DNA of 64,000 nucleotides from a virus. Made by a program: the position numbers and the translations under genes. Of the stretch, positions 42,686 through 50,784 are shown in pieces. Where the stretch lies: IMG/VR virus record IMGVR_UViG_3300011934_000017, positions 156,238-220,237 of that record; one strand, given 5' to 3'. Each line of letters begins with the position of its first letter. Positions within the stretch are counted from its first letter, which is position 1. Below the pieces are notes generated by a model that was not told the DNA's origin, searched no databases, and saw only the letters and a list, made by a program, of their open reading frames with translations.

Positions 42686-44617
42686 ATGACTATAAAATTT
42701 TCTCCGCAAACGTCTTTGTCAGCAGGACGCAAAAGCGATCCCACCAAATTCAAATGGTTCGAGGTCTCTAAAGGTAAAATTCTTTTAGATAATCACCATA
42801 AAGAGTTCGAAGTCGAGCTTAAAAAAGGTGAGAAATTCGGTATCAAAAAAGGTCGGGGAAAATTCATTCTTGTCGATGAAGACGACCTTTCTCTGACCTT
42901 CTCTCTGACTTTGGATGACGTTTCTGCTATTCTGTCGAAGGCTAAAAGCTTTTCTGGTATGATAGATGGTAAGAAAGTGATGCCTGGTAGTCCTAAAGAC
43001 TTTGCAGGCGCGAAGTCTGCACCGTCTGCTTCAAGACGTGTGCCTCCGGAAATGTCCCTGACATACTACAGAGCCTTAGAAAATGTTTTTGGGGTTCTAT
43101 GGCGACCTTTTGCAGGCTACATAAATAAAGGTGAAGGTAAGGGTAAGCCTGCAAAAGGAATGCTTAACAGAATGCTTAAAAGCGCCTACAAGAGTGCTCA
43201 GGAGATTAAGTCTTACGGAGGCAAACTTCCTAAATACCAACATTCTTACCTGGAAAAGTATTACGACTTCTACAATAACACGTTAGCAGAAGTTCTCAAA
43301 AAGCCTGTTCCCGACATTTTGGAGATTAGCGCGCCAGCACGAAGTACCTATAAATTCACTGTTAAAGAATACCGTGAAGATATCAAGTATTTCGCAGACA
43401 TTTTTCTGCTGGATGAAGAGAAATCAACAAAACAAACCCAGAAAATTTTAGCGCAGAAAAAGAACGATGCCGCTCATGGTGTAAAAATGCTTAAATTCCT
43501 GGGAGAGAAACTGCCTTCCACTAAAAAGCATCAGCGTGTTATCGAGGAAGTCCTTGAACCTGCTACGAAAAGTCGTGCTTCGAAAACGCCATCTAATACA
43601 ACTAAGCCACATCCCGGTTTAGAAGTAAAGCAAGGTGCTACACCCAAGCAAGATCGTTCAGGTGAAGCAGCCAAGCGCATCACAGATAAGAACGTCGTTA
43701 CTGCTTTGAAGCGTATGGGTGTAGAGCTTGAGAAGGATCCTTCCGATAAGGCATATCGCGGTGAGGTGACTCCGAAGCTTACTCGTGAGATTAAAAGCGC
43801 TTTTGAAAATGCAGGTTGGGATACCAGCTATCGTAAAGGCGGTTCTAACACTAGAAAGCGAGGGTCGTTTACCGTTCTTTATATGGAGCTGCCTGGCGGA
43901 AAGCGTCATGTTACCATAGCGACTACAGGACGTTCTAAAGGTCGCGTAACAGTAATGCCTCCTACTACCAAAGCTGCGCCTAAAGCTGCTGCGCCTAAAG
44001 CTGCTGCGCCTAAAGCTGCTCCTGCTAAAAAATCGGCTTCTAGTGTTACAAACTACAATGACTATGTAGCTCTTCTGGAACGTAATAGTGACGAACTGGA
44101 TCAAAACGGTATTGATCCTGCGGAAGTAGCACCAGACTTTTTGCGTAATATTAAAGGCTTGCGTTCCTTTATGAATAAAAAGTTTGGTTTAAAGGGCGAA
44201 GATGCTGCTAGAGCCTTAGCCGACGATATCTATATGGGCAGACCTGCTAATCTGCGCCGGGACGAAGGTGTTTCCGACGCGATAGATAATTACGAAGAGG
44301 AAATAGAAGCCACATTCATTCAGGACGTCGCCCGTAACCTGAGACACATGAAAAAGCACAGTAAAGCGATAACCGAAATAAAGCAGAAAGAGATAATAGA
44401 AGGGATGGCGTCGTTCACCTGTAAGTTCGAAGGAACGCCCTTCCAGATAGATGTTGTCTTCCAAGACGTTGTGAAAGGTAAGATATCTGCTCGTGTGTCT
44501 ATCTCCAGTTCCACAATGCGCGGTAGTGTGAGCAAGCGGGCGTTAGGCGCAAAAGCAGAACCTGAAGCTTTGGTTAAGCGCATTGTGAACTTCTTTGAGA
44601 CAGGTGGCAAGTGGTAG
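42686..44617 (+). CDS. Protein with shared GEKxG domain (copy 3)
   Basis: 643 residues. Its front domain (DPTKFKWFEV, LKKGEKFGIKKGRG, FILVDEDDLSLTFSLTLDD, FSGMIDGKKV) is close to copies 1 and 2. After it come a helical domain (120-290), a Pro/Lys linker, a domain at 325-420 (KRMGVELEKDPSDKAYRG), a linker of three PKAAA units, and a C-terminal helical/beta domain. The gene starts three bases after the thioredoxin-fold gene and ends just before a promoter element. No enzyme motif is visible. Confidence 0.8.
   Translation: MTIKFSPQTSLSAGRKSDPTKFKWFEVSKGKILLDNHHKEFEVELKKGEKFGIKKGRGKFILVDEDDLSLTFSLTLDDVSAILSKAKSFSGMIDGKKVMPGSPKDFAGAKSAPSASRRVPPEMSLTYYRALENVFGVLWRPFAGYINKGEGKGKPAKGMLNRMLKSAYKSAQEIKSYGGKLPKYQHSYLEKYYDFYNNTLAEVLKKPVPDILEISAPARSTYKFTVKEYREDIKYFADIFLLDEEKSTKQTQKILAQKKNDAAHGVKMLKFLGEKLPSTKKHQRVIEEVLEPATKSRASKTPSNTTKPHPGLEVKQGATPKQDRSGEAAKRITDKNVVTALKRMGVELEKDPSDKAYRGEVTPKLTREIKSAFENAGWDTSYRKGGSNTRKRGSFTVLYMELPGGKRHVTIATTGRSKGRVTVMPPTTKAAPKAAAPKAAAPKAAPAKKSASSVTNYNDYVALLERNSDELDQNGIDPAEVAPDFLRNIKGLRSFMNKKFGLKGEDAARALADDIYMGRPANLRRDEGVSDAIDNYEEEIEATFIQDVARNLRHMKKHSKAITEIKQKEIIEGMASFTCKFEGTPFQIDVVFQDVVKGKISARVSISSSTMRGSVSKRALGAKAEPEALVKRIVNFFETGGKW
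43976..44020 (+). repeat. Tandem 15-base repeat, three copies
   Basis: GCGCCTAAAGCTGCT occurs three times in a row in the 42686 gene, encoding Ala-Pro-Lys-Ala-Ala. It is the same linker type (Pro/Lys) as in the other two proteins with the shared front domain. Confidence 0.9.
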
Positions 44618-44622
44618 TAAAC

Positions 44623-44630
44623 TGTAAATA
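44623..44630 (+). promoter_or_regulatory. TGTAAATA promoter element, small gene
   Basis: TGTAAATATGAAGCATCAATC lies five bases after the stop of the 42686 gene and ends 30 bases before the ATG at 44661. No CTATA follows at the usual spacing. Confidence 0.5.
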
Positions 44631-44660
44631 TGAAGCATCAATCATGTCTATAGGTGCTTC

Positions 44661-44828
44661 ATGTTCGACAACTCTGTGATACAACCTCCTGTTCTTGATA
44701 AGCCTCATATTGTTCTCATTGACCGATACTGGCGTGTTAGCAAGCTTAAAAAGCCGTATAGGCAGCGTGAAAGATTTAAACTTGCTCATGACTTCGTAAC
44801 AAGGTTAAATCGTGATCTACATTACTGA
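44661..44828 (+). CDS. Small basic hypothetical protein
   Basis: 55 residues (starts MFDNSVIQPPVLDKP, ends TRLNRDLHY). AGGTG lies five bases before the ATG. It has its own promoter element upstream and its own terminator downstream, which makes it a complete single-gene unit just ahead of DNA polymerase. The middle is basic (KLKKPYRQRERFK) and may bind nucleic acid. Function unknown. Confidence 0.65.
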   Translation: MFDNSVIQPPVLDKPHIVLIDRYWRVSKLKKPYRQRERFKLAHDFVTRLNRDLHY

Positions 44829-44837
44829 CGACTTGGA

Positions 44838-44869
44838 CCCTGAAAGCCTAATCGGTTTTCGGGGTTTTT
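44838..44869 (+). terminator. Intrinsic terminator
   Basis: An 11-base stem (44838-44848 with 44854-44864, two G-T pairs) is followed by TTTTT. It ends the 55-residue gene's unit and precedes the polymerase promoter. Confidence 0.75.
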
Positions 44870-44882
44870 CGGTTTCTAAAAC

Positions 44883-44890
44883 TGTAAATA
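44883..44890 (+). promoter_or_regulatory. TGTAAATA promoter element, DNA polymerase operon
   Basis: TGTAAATAGTGATTATAG lies 35 bases before the DNA polymerase ATG and drives an operon that runs to the helicase at 52452. Confidence 0.6.
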
Positions 44891-44925
44891 GTGATTATAG
44901 AACGTTATTCTAGTTTGAGGTCATC

Positions 44926-47900
44926 ATGGGTAAACCGAAACACGTTAGTCTTCCTTACAAGTATTCACCTTCTTATAGAGACGTACAAAATGACTTCGGA
45001 TATGTTCAATTAGCCAAACACCAAACCAAGAAGACCGATAAGAAGATTCTAATCGTATTAGACTATGTGCCTACAGAAGACCTGGCTTCAGGTAGATTGC
45101 TTTCTGGTGCTACAGGTTCCTTACTGAAAAGAATCGATCAAGTCACTTCCCAGTACTATGGAAGCAAGTATAAGATCAATGATCATAATTGGCTCGCTGT
45201 TACGTTCCATACGTTTAAGACAATAGGTCAGTCGGATGCTTTTCGTGAAGGTGCAAAGAAAGAGTTTAAAAATAGGCTTCAGCACATCATTTTAAAGTAC
45301 AAGCCGGATGTTGTACTTACGTTTGGTCCTGATCCTTACAAAGCTTTGAATGCAAGCAAGATAAGCAAATACAACGGAAAGATGCAGCATTTGTTTGGTG
45401 TGCCTATTCCTACAAAGATTAAAAGTAAAAACAAAGAACACAAGTTTAAGCACGTTCCTTCACTGAGTCTGAACACTCTGGTAAACGATCAAGGCAAAGG
45501 CAGCGAGATGGCTTTGACCGGCTACGTTGCACGTAATCTGCTAACGGCTGTAGAAGGCGATCTTCGATATAGAATACCAAAGCGTCCTGAGTATAGCACC
45601 GTTCTTGTTGATACCGTAGAAAAATTCGACAAGATGCTAAAACTCATGGCTCGATCCAAGTATGTTGCTATTGATACAGAGACCGAGAATCTAAATCGTC
45701 GCGCCAACAAAATGCTTACGCTCCAGTTTGCAGCCAGTACCAAGCGCGCCTTTGTATTACCGTTTTTGCATAAAGACAGTCCATTTACAGCAAAAGAGCT
45801 TCAGTACATACGAAAAAAGCTCCGCAAGTATTTTGAGTCAAAGAACAACAACACGTACCAAATATATGCCAACGCCACTTTCGATCTAACCGTACTGCGT
45901 AACGCCTTAGACATTCGTTTCTTCAAAGCAAGTATCTGGGACCTGTTCGCTGCCGAATTTGCCTTAGATGAAAACATGAAGTTTCTTAGCGGTGTCACAG
46001 GTCACTATTACTACAGCCTGTTGAACCTGAGTATGCAATACGGTTGTACGGCATACTATGAGGCAGAGTTTGGTAAAGAGAATCGTAAGACCATTTCGAC
46101 GGCAGACCTGAACGATGCCTTGCTTGAATACTGTTCGCTAGACGTTGTGATTCCTCTCCATATTATGAGAGAACAGATGCAACGTGCCGTTGACATAGGC
46201 TATGATAAGTTTGAGTCTGTGGTTGCCGAACAAATAAGTGATATGCTCCACACGTTCTCCACACTTGAGTACAACGGTGCATACACTGACATTGACTACC
46301 TGTTCTACTTGATGACAAAAGACAGTCCGATCCATGGTGAGATTTTGAAGATCATGGATCGCCTGAAAGAGACGAAAGGCGTTAAGAAAGCCAATCAGTT
46401 ATTGAGCAAAAGCAAAGGCGTACCTACTGTCGGTCTTTGGGGTAAGTCCGATGTTGATATGTTTAATATTAGCAAGCAAGACCATCAGCGTCTTTTGTTC
46501 TTTGATGTGTTGAAACTGAAACCTATTCAAGTAGGTAAAGCAGGTCATGGTAAGATAGATAAGACGTTCCAAGCTAAGTATAGCGACGTAGAAGAGGTAA
46601 AGCTATACACAGAACTTCAGAAAGCCAAGAAGCTTTTCAACGCCTATGTTAAGTCCTTCATTAAGAACTGGGGTGTGGATGAAGATATGCGTTTCGATAG
46701 ACGCATTCGTCCTCACTTTAAGTTTCTTGACGTTGTAACAGGTCGTACTTCAGCACAAAAACCTTCGCTTCACCAGATACCTTCACGTTCCGAGCTTGGT
46801 AAGCACATTAAGCGCCTCTTCATAACAGAAGAAGGCCGCATAATGATCAAGGTCGATTACTCTGCTCACGAGGTTCGCTGTTGGAGTCTGTTCACAGGCG
46901 ATAAAGATGTAGCAGGTCTTTTCGATAATGGTCGCCAGTTGCGTAGTGACTTCAAGCTCGCTCCTGATGCTGATCTTCTCAAAAGAGTAGAACTTGAAGG
47001 TGACGTTCACAAGATAAATGCCAGCTACTTCTTCGGTGTTCCCATCGATCAAGTAGACAAGAAAACACGTAACGCCGTAAAGACAGTAATATTCGGTTTG
47101 ATTTATCAGCAAGGTATCAAAGGTCTTGCAAAATCTACAGGTCAGACCATAGAAGCAATGGAAAAACTGACTAAAGAGTTCAAGAAGAAATATCCTGTAG
47201 GTGTTTCTTGGTTCGACGACATTAAGCAGTTTGCTCGTGAGCACCTGTATGTTGAATCGCCACTTGGTCGTCGTCGTCATGTTTGGGGCCTGTTGATTCC
47301 TGATGATGCTAAAAACGCCGACTCCTGTATTGCACGTAATGAACGTCAAAGCGTTAACAGTCCCATTCAAGGCATGGGTTCTGACTTCTTGATTAATGGA
47401 AGCCGCCAGATTGAACGTCTGAAGTATGATCACTTCGAAGCATCAGGTCACTATCCTGATTTCTACCAAGCAAACTCAGTGCATGACTCCATCATCTTCA
47501 GTTGCGCTAAGGAAGATTTATGGCTTGCTATTCGCATCATTGAAGAGGGACTCACCTCTGCCGTTAGCGATGTATCCAAGAAACGTCATGATATGGACTT
47601 TGTTGTGCCTCTTGAGATTGATTTTGAAATTGGTAGTAACGAGCGAGACGTTGAAGGTTGGGACTATAGCATCGAAAGCCTTGAGCGTATCATGCGAGGT
47701 ACGTTAAAGACACAGAAAGAATGGGGTCACAATGTCGATGTTGAAAAAGACTTACATAGCTCGGTATTCGGACATTATGAAGATATGCCAGAGTGGGCAC
47801 AAAAGCAAGCTTGGAACTACAAGCTCAAGCTCAGAGGCATGAAGAAAGATCCTAGAAGTAAGAAAGAAAAGCGCCTTGCTGTGCCTGAGCATTCTGATAG

Positions 47901-47928
47901 CTTTTCTTCCGTTAAACGTGTCGCTTAG
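44926..47928 (+). CDS. Family A DNA polymerase with UDG-like N-terminal domain
   Basis: 1000 residues. Residues about 40-190 look like a uracil-DNA glycosylase fold: ILIVLDYVPTED, GRLLSGATGSLL (cf. the GxPFVGxAGxLL block of family 4/5 enzymes), DVVLTFGPDPYKAL, and HVPSLSLN in the place of the HPS motif. Next is a 3'-5' exonuclease domain (AIDTETENL near 250; LLEYCSLDVVIPL). The polymerase domain has motif A DYSAHEVRCW (near 644), motif B RNAVKTVIFGLIYQQG (near 715) and motif C SVHDSII (near 851), where the usual HDE is HDS. The catalytic aspartates are present. A UDG-like domain in front of a PolA polymerase is known from SPO1-type phages. It is the main replicative polymerase of this phage. 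Confidence 0.95.
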   Translation: MGKPKHVSLPYKYSPSYRDVQNDFGYVQLAKHQTKKTDKKILIVLDYVPTEDLASGRLLSGATGSLLKRIDQVTSQYYGSKYKINDHNWLAVTFHTFKTIGQSDAFREGAKKEFKNRLQHIILKYKPDVVLTFGPDPYKALNASKISKYNGKMQHLFGVPIPTKIKSKNKEHKFKHVPSLSLNTLVNDQGKGSEMALTGYVARNLLTAVEGDLRYRIPKRPEYSTVLVDTVEKFDKMLKLMARSKYVAIDTETENLNRRANKMLTLQFAASTKRAFVLPFLHKDSPFTAKELQYIRKKLRKYFESKNNNTYQIYANATFDLTVLRNALDIRFFKASIWDLFAAEFALDENMKFLSGVTGHYYYSLLNLSMQYGCTAYYEAEFGKENRKTISTADLNDALLEYCSLDVVIPLHIMREQMQRAVDIGYDKFESVVAEQISDMLHTFSTLEYNGAYTDIDYLFYLMTKDSPIHGEILKIMDRLKETKGVKKANQLLSKSKGVPTVGLWGKSDVDMFNISKQDHQRLLFFDVLKLKPIQVGKAGHGKIDKTFQAKYSDVEEVKLYTELQKAKKLFNAYVKSFIKNWGVDEDMRFDRRIRPHFKFLDVVTGRTSAQKPSLHQIPSRSELGKHIKRLFITEEGRIMIKVDYSAHEVRCWSLFTGDKDVAGLFDNGRQLRSDFKLAPDADLLKRVELEGDVHKINASYFFGVPIDQVDKKTRNAVKTVIFGLIYQQGIKGLAKSTGQTIEAMEKLTKEFKKKYPVGVSWFDDIKQFAREHLYVESPLGRRRHVWGLLIPDDAKNADSCIARNERQSVNSPIQGMGSDFLINGSRQIERLKYDHFEASGHYPDFYQANSVHDSIIFSCAKEDLWLAIRIIEEGLTSAVSDVSKKRHDMDFVVPLEIDFEIGSNERDVEGWDYSIESLERIMRGTLKTQKEWGHNVDVEKDLHSSVFGHYEDMPEWAQKQAWNYKLKLRGMKKDPRSKKEKRLAVPEHSDSFSSVKRVA

Positions 47929-47939
47929 GAGGAGCCACT

Positions 47940-48323
47940 ATGTCAGGTATAAAATTCGAACTGATCGTAAACGCAGAGCTAGATAGGCAATTAAAAGGAA
48001 CCGATGTTTATGAATCCGAGCTTTACGATGTACTGACTGCAATCCCTAGGGATTGTTTGGAAGAATGCGCGTATAGTATGCCAGATGACGTTCCTGTGCT
48101 GGACCTTTTGCTGCTAGAGAAATTTTTATACACGTTGGAAAACACTGTAAATAAACTTCTAAGAGAGAGTGATTTGAATACGAGAGCCTTGGTTCTTTGC
48201 TTTCACTTACCACAATCTTCTCCCCCTGTTTTAAGCTTCTTTTTGTTCCCATTTATTTCGGAACAAATGATTTCTGAGACCCGAGTTATCTGTCCCTTCA
48301 GCAACCAAACTGTATATCATTAA
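47940..48323 (+). CDS. Hypothetical protein
   Basis: 127 residues with AGGAGGAG before the ATG, between polymerase and clamp genes. Acidic helical N-terminus, hydrophobic end (VLSFFLFPFISEQM). No motif recognised; perhaps a small replication partner. Confidence 0.65.
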   Translation: MSGIKFELIVNAELDRQLKGTDVYESELYDVLTAIPRDCLEECAYSMPDDVPVLDLLLLEKFLYTLENTVNKLLRESDLNTRALVLCFHLPQSSPPVLSFFLFPFISEQMISETRVICPFSNQTVYH

Positions 48324-48332
48324 GGATTCGCA

Positions 48333-49523
48333 ATGTTTCACAATATTAATATTGAAACCCAGACCTCATTTTCCTTTTCTTGCGACTCTAAGTCCTTAAT
48401 GAGCGCTGTTAATAAAGCCACTACTGTTTCTGCATTTTCAAACAGCGGTGAAGCAGAAAAGCACCACTTTATAATCGCTTCTTCTGGTAACCTTTTCGTT
48501 GTAGGTTATTCAACTGAGACATTTATCTGTCTTAAGGTATCTAACGTAGAAGTAGATGGTAATGGCTCTATTGGCTTTGTACCTACAATTCTACTAGGTC
48601 TTATCAAGAACAGAAAAGAATTGTCTTTTGAGTTTGATAGTGGTGTGCTGTCTATTTCGGCTGTTCAAGGCAAGTATAACGCTCGCATGAATACAATGGC
48701 TGTAACAGATGATCATACACCTCATATTGATCGCATGTTGAGAGCCAAGTCTAAAGGTGAAGGCAGCTCCATGTCCGGTACCTTGCTAGAAGAGATACGA
48801 AAGGGTGTCAAGCTCGCCGATCTTAAAGACTACTACAATGATGAACAGATTCTTTGTGCTATCCGTGTTAAGTCCGGTATGTTGGACGTTTCATCGCACG
48901 ATAACTTCCACATGGCTTACTATAAAGCCAAGGTGCCTTCAAAAGACACGTTCGAGCTGGCTATTCCTGTTACTACGTTCAAGCTACTTGACCGTTTCAT
49001 TACAGACGAAGGTGAAGATGCTGATTTCTTCCTTGACAGTAAGCATTTCCGTATTGTTGGTGCTACTTATATGGTCAGCTTGCCTCCAGTACAGGTAGAT
49101 GAAGACTACTTCGACCGCGTTCCAGGCTACGTTAAGTCTCTGAAGAATCCTATGGTAGAACTCAAGTTTGAAGGTTCTGCTATTCAAACCGTAGATAACA
49201 TGTTTACAATTTCCGACGATGACACGCGACTGTCATTGTCTGTTTCCGACAAAGGTAATGTAGGTATTTCACTGTCTACAGATAACGGTAAGATCAGCGA
49301 CGGTTTTAAATCTAAGTCTGTGAAGATTGACGGTGCCAAGAAAGTAGATTTCATGATTGATCCTCGCATCTTCGCCGACCTGTTTAGCAAGGTGCGTGAT
49401 AGAAAAGAAGTGCCTATGCGTTTGTTCAGTAAGCGAAACAAAGGCGTTAGTTCTTGCTTTATGATTTCCGCATCTTCTGGAGACTCTAAGGCTTTCCTTG
49501 TAGGTACGTACTATGAAGAGTAA
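48333..49523 (+). CDS. Sliding clamp, DnaN (beta)-like
   Basis: 396 residues, close to bacterial beta clamps (366). The start (FSFSCDSKSLMSAVNKATTVS) resembles the first helix of DnaN, followed by repeated beta-alpha-beta units (FIIASSGNLFVVGYSTETFICLKV; LSFEFDSGVLSISAVQGKYNARM; FELAIPVTTFKLLDRFI). The Gly/Ser-rich end CFMISASSGDSKAFLVGTYYEE is like the clamp C-terminal strand. Its location next to polymerase, and a clamp loader gene in the window, supports the call. It overlaps the next gene by 11 bases. Sequence identity to DnaN must be low. Confidence 0.75.
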   Translation: MFHNINIETQTSFSFSCDSKSLMSAVNKATTVSAFSNSGEAEKHHFIIASSGNLFVVGYSTETFICLKVSNVEVDGNGSIGFVPTILLGLIKNRKELSFEFDSGVLSISAVQGKYNARMNTMAVTDDHTPHIDRMLRAKSKGEGSSMSGTLLEEIRKGVKLADLKDYYNDEQILCAIRVKSGMLDVSSHDNFHMAYYKAKVPSKDTFELAIPVTTFKLLDRFITDEGEDADFFLDSKHFRIVGATYMVSLPPVQVDEDYFDRVPGYVKSLKNPMVELKFEGSAIQTVDNMFTISDDDTRLSLSVSDKGNVGISLSTDNGKISDGFKSKSVKIDGAKKVDFMIDPRIFADLFSKVRDRKEVPMRLFSKRNKGVSSCFMISASSGDSKAFLVGTYYEE

Positions 49524-49956
49524 AGAAGACATTAGCTGTATACATTCTTTAGCTTCACCGTTCGAGTACAATCCCAAGTCGTTAGGTAGATTCGAATGCT
49601 TAGGACACGGTTCTCAAGGTGATTATCATATAGCCGTGTTCTTTCGAAACATTGTAGACTCTATTCTGTCCGTTAACACCAAAGTACCTATACTGACAAC
49701 AAAGCGTTCTGCAATCTATGAGCTTACGGGCGCTAAGGGTTCTGTTTATGGTATTCTAATGGTCATTGATAAGGATGCTTATTCTCTCAAAGAAACCCAT
49801 TTGACCGTTCAAGGAGACGCACCTTCTACAGGTGATTTTTCTATGCTGCCTGTGAGCGTAGATCGTTACTCCATACAAATCTATATCGACAGCGTGGATA
49901 CCCTTTTAATAAACAAGGGTACCTTAAATTCTAAACTCGTTGTGGTGGATGAATAA
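49513..49956 (+). CDS. Hypothetical protein
   Basis: 147 residues, overlapping the clamp gene by 11 bases and touching the next start (TAATG). Beta-rich (GDYHIAVFFRNIVDSILSV; SVYGILMVIDKDAYSL). No motif; coupled translation suggests a replication role. Confidence 0.7.
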   Translation: MKSKEDISCIHSLASPFEYNPKSLGRFECLGHGSQGDYHIAVFFRNIVDSILSVNTKVPILTTKRSAIYELTGAKGSVYGILMVIDKDAYSLKETHLTVQGDAPSTGDFSMLPVSVDRYSIQIYIDSVDTLLINKGTLNSKLVVVDE

Positions 49957-50498
49957 TGCCAGATAAACACGACTTACTTAAAATCAAGCGTATCATTGCC
50001 AAGGATAAGCGAGTAGGAAAACTGGACGATGCGTTTCAGGAGCTTTCGGAGTTCAATCTCCCTATTCGGGATATGTACGAAGAGATTGAGCGTATCCACA
50101 TGACTAGGAAGACAAGGCATTTGGATAAATCAAGCGACACGTTCGTTCAAGACGTAATTGAAGGTATGCTTAACGATCAGGCTAATCGTTCGAGGCTTAC
50201 CGAGATTCTGATGACCTGTCTTCATGCTAAACGTAATCTATCTTCTTCCTTGGAAAGCCTCCAAGGTTACATAATGATTGAATACTCGGCGCAGCTTAGC
50301 ACCATCAGGACAAAAGGCGAAAGAGTTAATTTCATTGAACATCATGTTTTTAGTAAATACCACAAATACATCGACCGCGTTACTCGCATCAAAGAAGCGG
50401 CAGAGCTGGTAACCACTGATATTGATAAAGCTGGTTACATGTACAAAGGTCTTATTGAGGCCGTCAAGCTTGCTGCGGGTCGTCGTGAGGTAATGTAA
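49956..50498 (+). CDS. Hypothetical helical protein
   Basis: 180 residues, almost all helical and basic (KIKRIIAKDKRVGKLDDAFQEL; HVFSKYHKYIDRVTRIKEAAEL). It starts on the stop codon of the gene before. It has the size and character of a replication accessory (helicase loader or recombination mediator) but no family can be named. Confidence 0.7.
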   Translation: MPDKHDLLKIKRIIAKDKRVGKLDDAFQELSEFNLPIRDMYEEIERIHMTRKTRHLDKSSDTFVQDVIEGMLNDQANRSRLTEILMTCLHAKRNLSSSLESLQGYIMIEYSAQLSTIRTKGERVNFIEHHVFSKYHKYIDRVTRIKEAAELVTTDIDKAGYMYKGLIEAVKLAAGRREVM

Positions 50499-50516
50499 TC
50501 AAAAGAGGATTTAGTA

Positions 50517-50765
50517 ATGCTTTCCGTTATTCCTGTTGAAAAATTTGAGGAAACCTATTTCTCCTTAGTTTACGAAGGTCTTGAGAACTACCTAACCTTC
50601 GACTCTTCTGGTCTTATCATTGATATACCTTCAAACGAATTTGATTTCTTGGACTTCACAAACAAGCTACGCAGAAGAAACCTAAAGCCTTTCAATATAT
50701 CGTATAGACAAGACTCTGTACGTGGTTACCTATGCTTTGCTGATACTGTAAATGATTCAGCGTAG
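50517..50765 (+). CDS. Small hypothetical protein
   Basis: 82 residues with GAGG before the ATG. It has alternating hydrophobic and acidic segments (YFSLVYEGLENYLTFDSSG). It lies just before the helicase gene. Unknown. Confidence 0.6.
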   Translation: MLSVIPVEKFEETYFSLVYEGLENYLTFDSSGLIIDIPSNEFDFLDFTNKLRRRNLKPFNISYRQDSVRGYLCFADTVNDSA

Positions 50766-50784
50766 AATACTCTAGGAGTCTAAA

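Noticed and set aside
48146-48153. TGTAAATA inside the 47940 gene
   Set aside because: Coding context; the clamp gene start is about 180 bases away.
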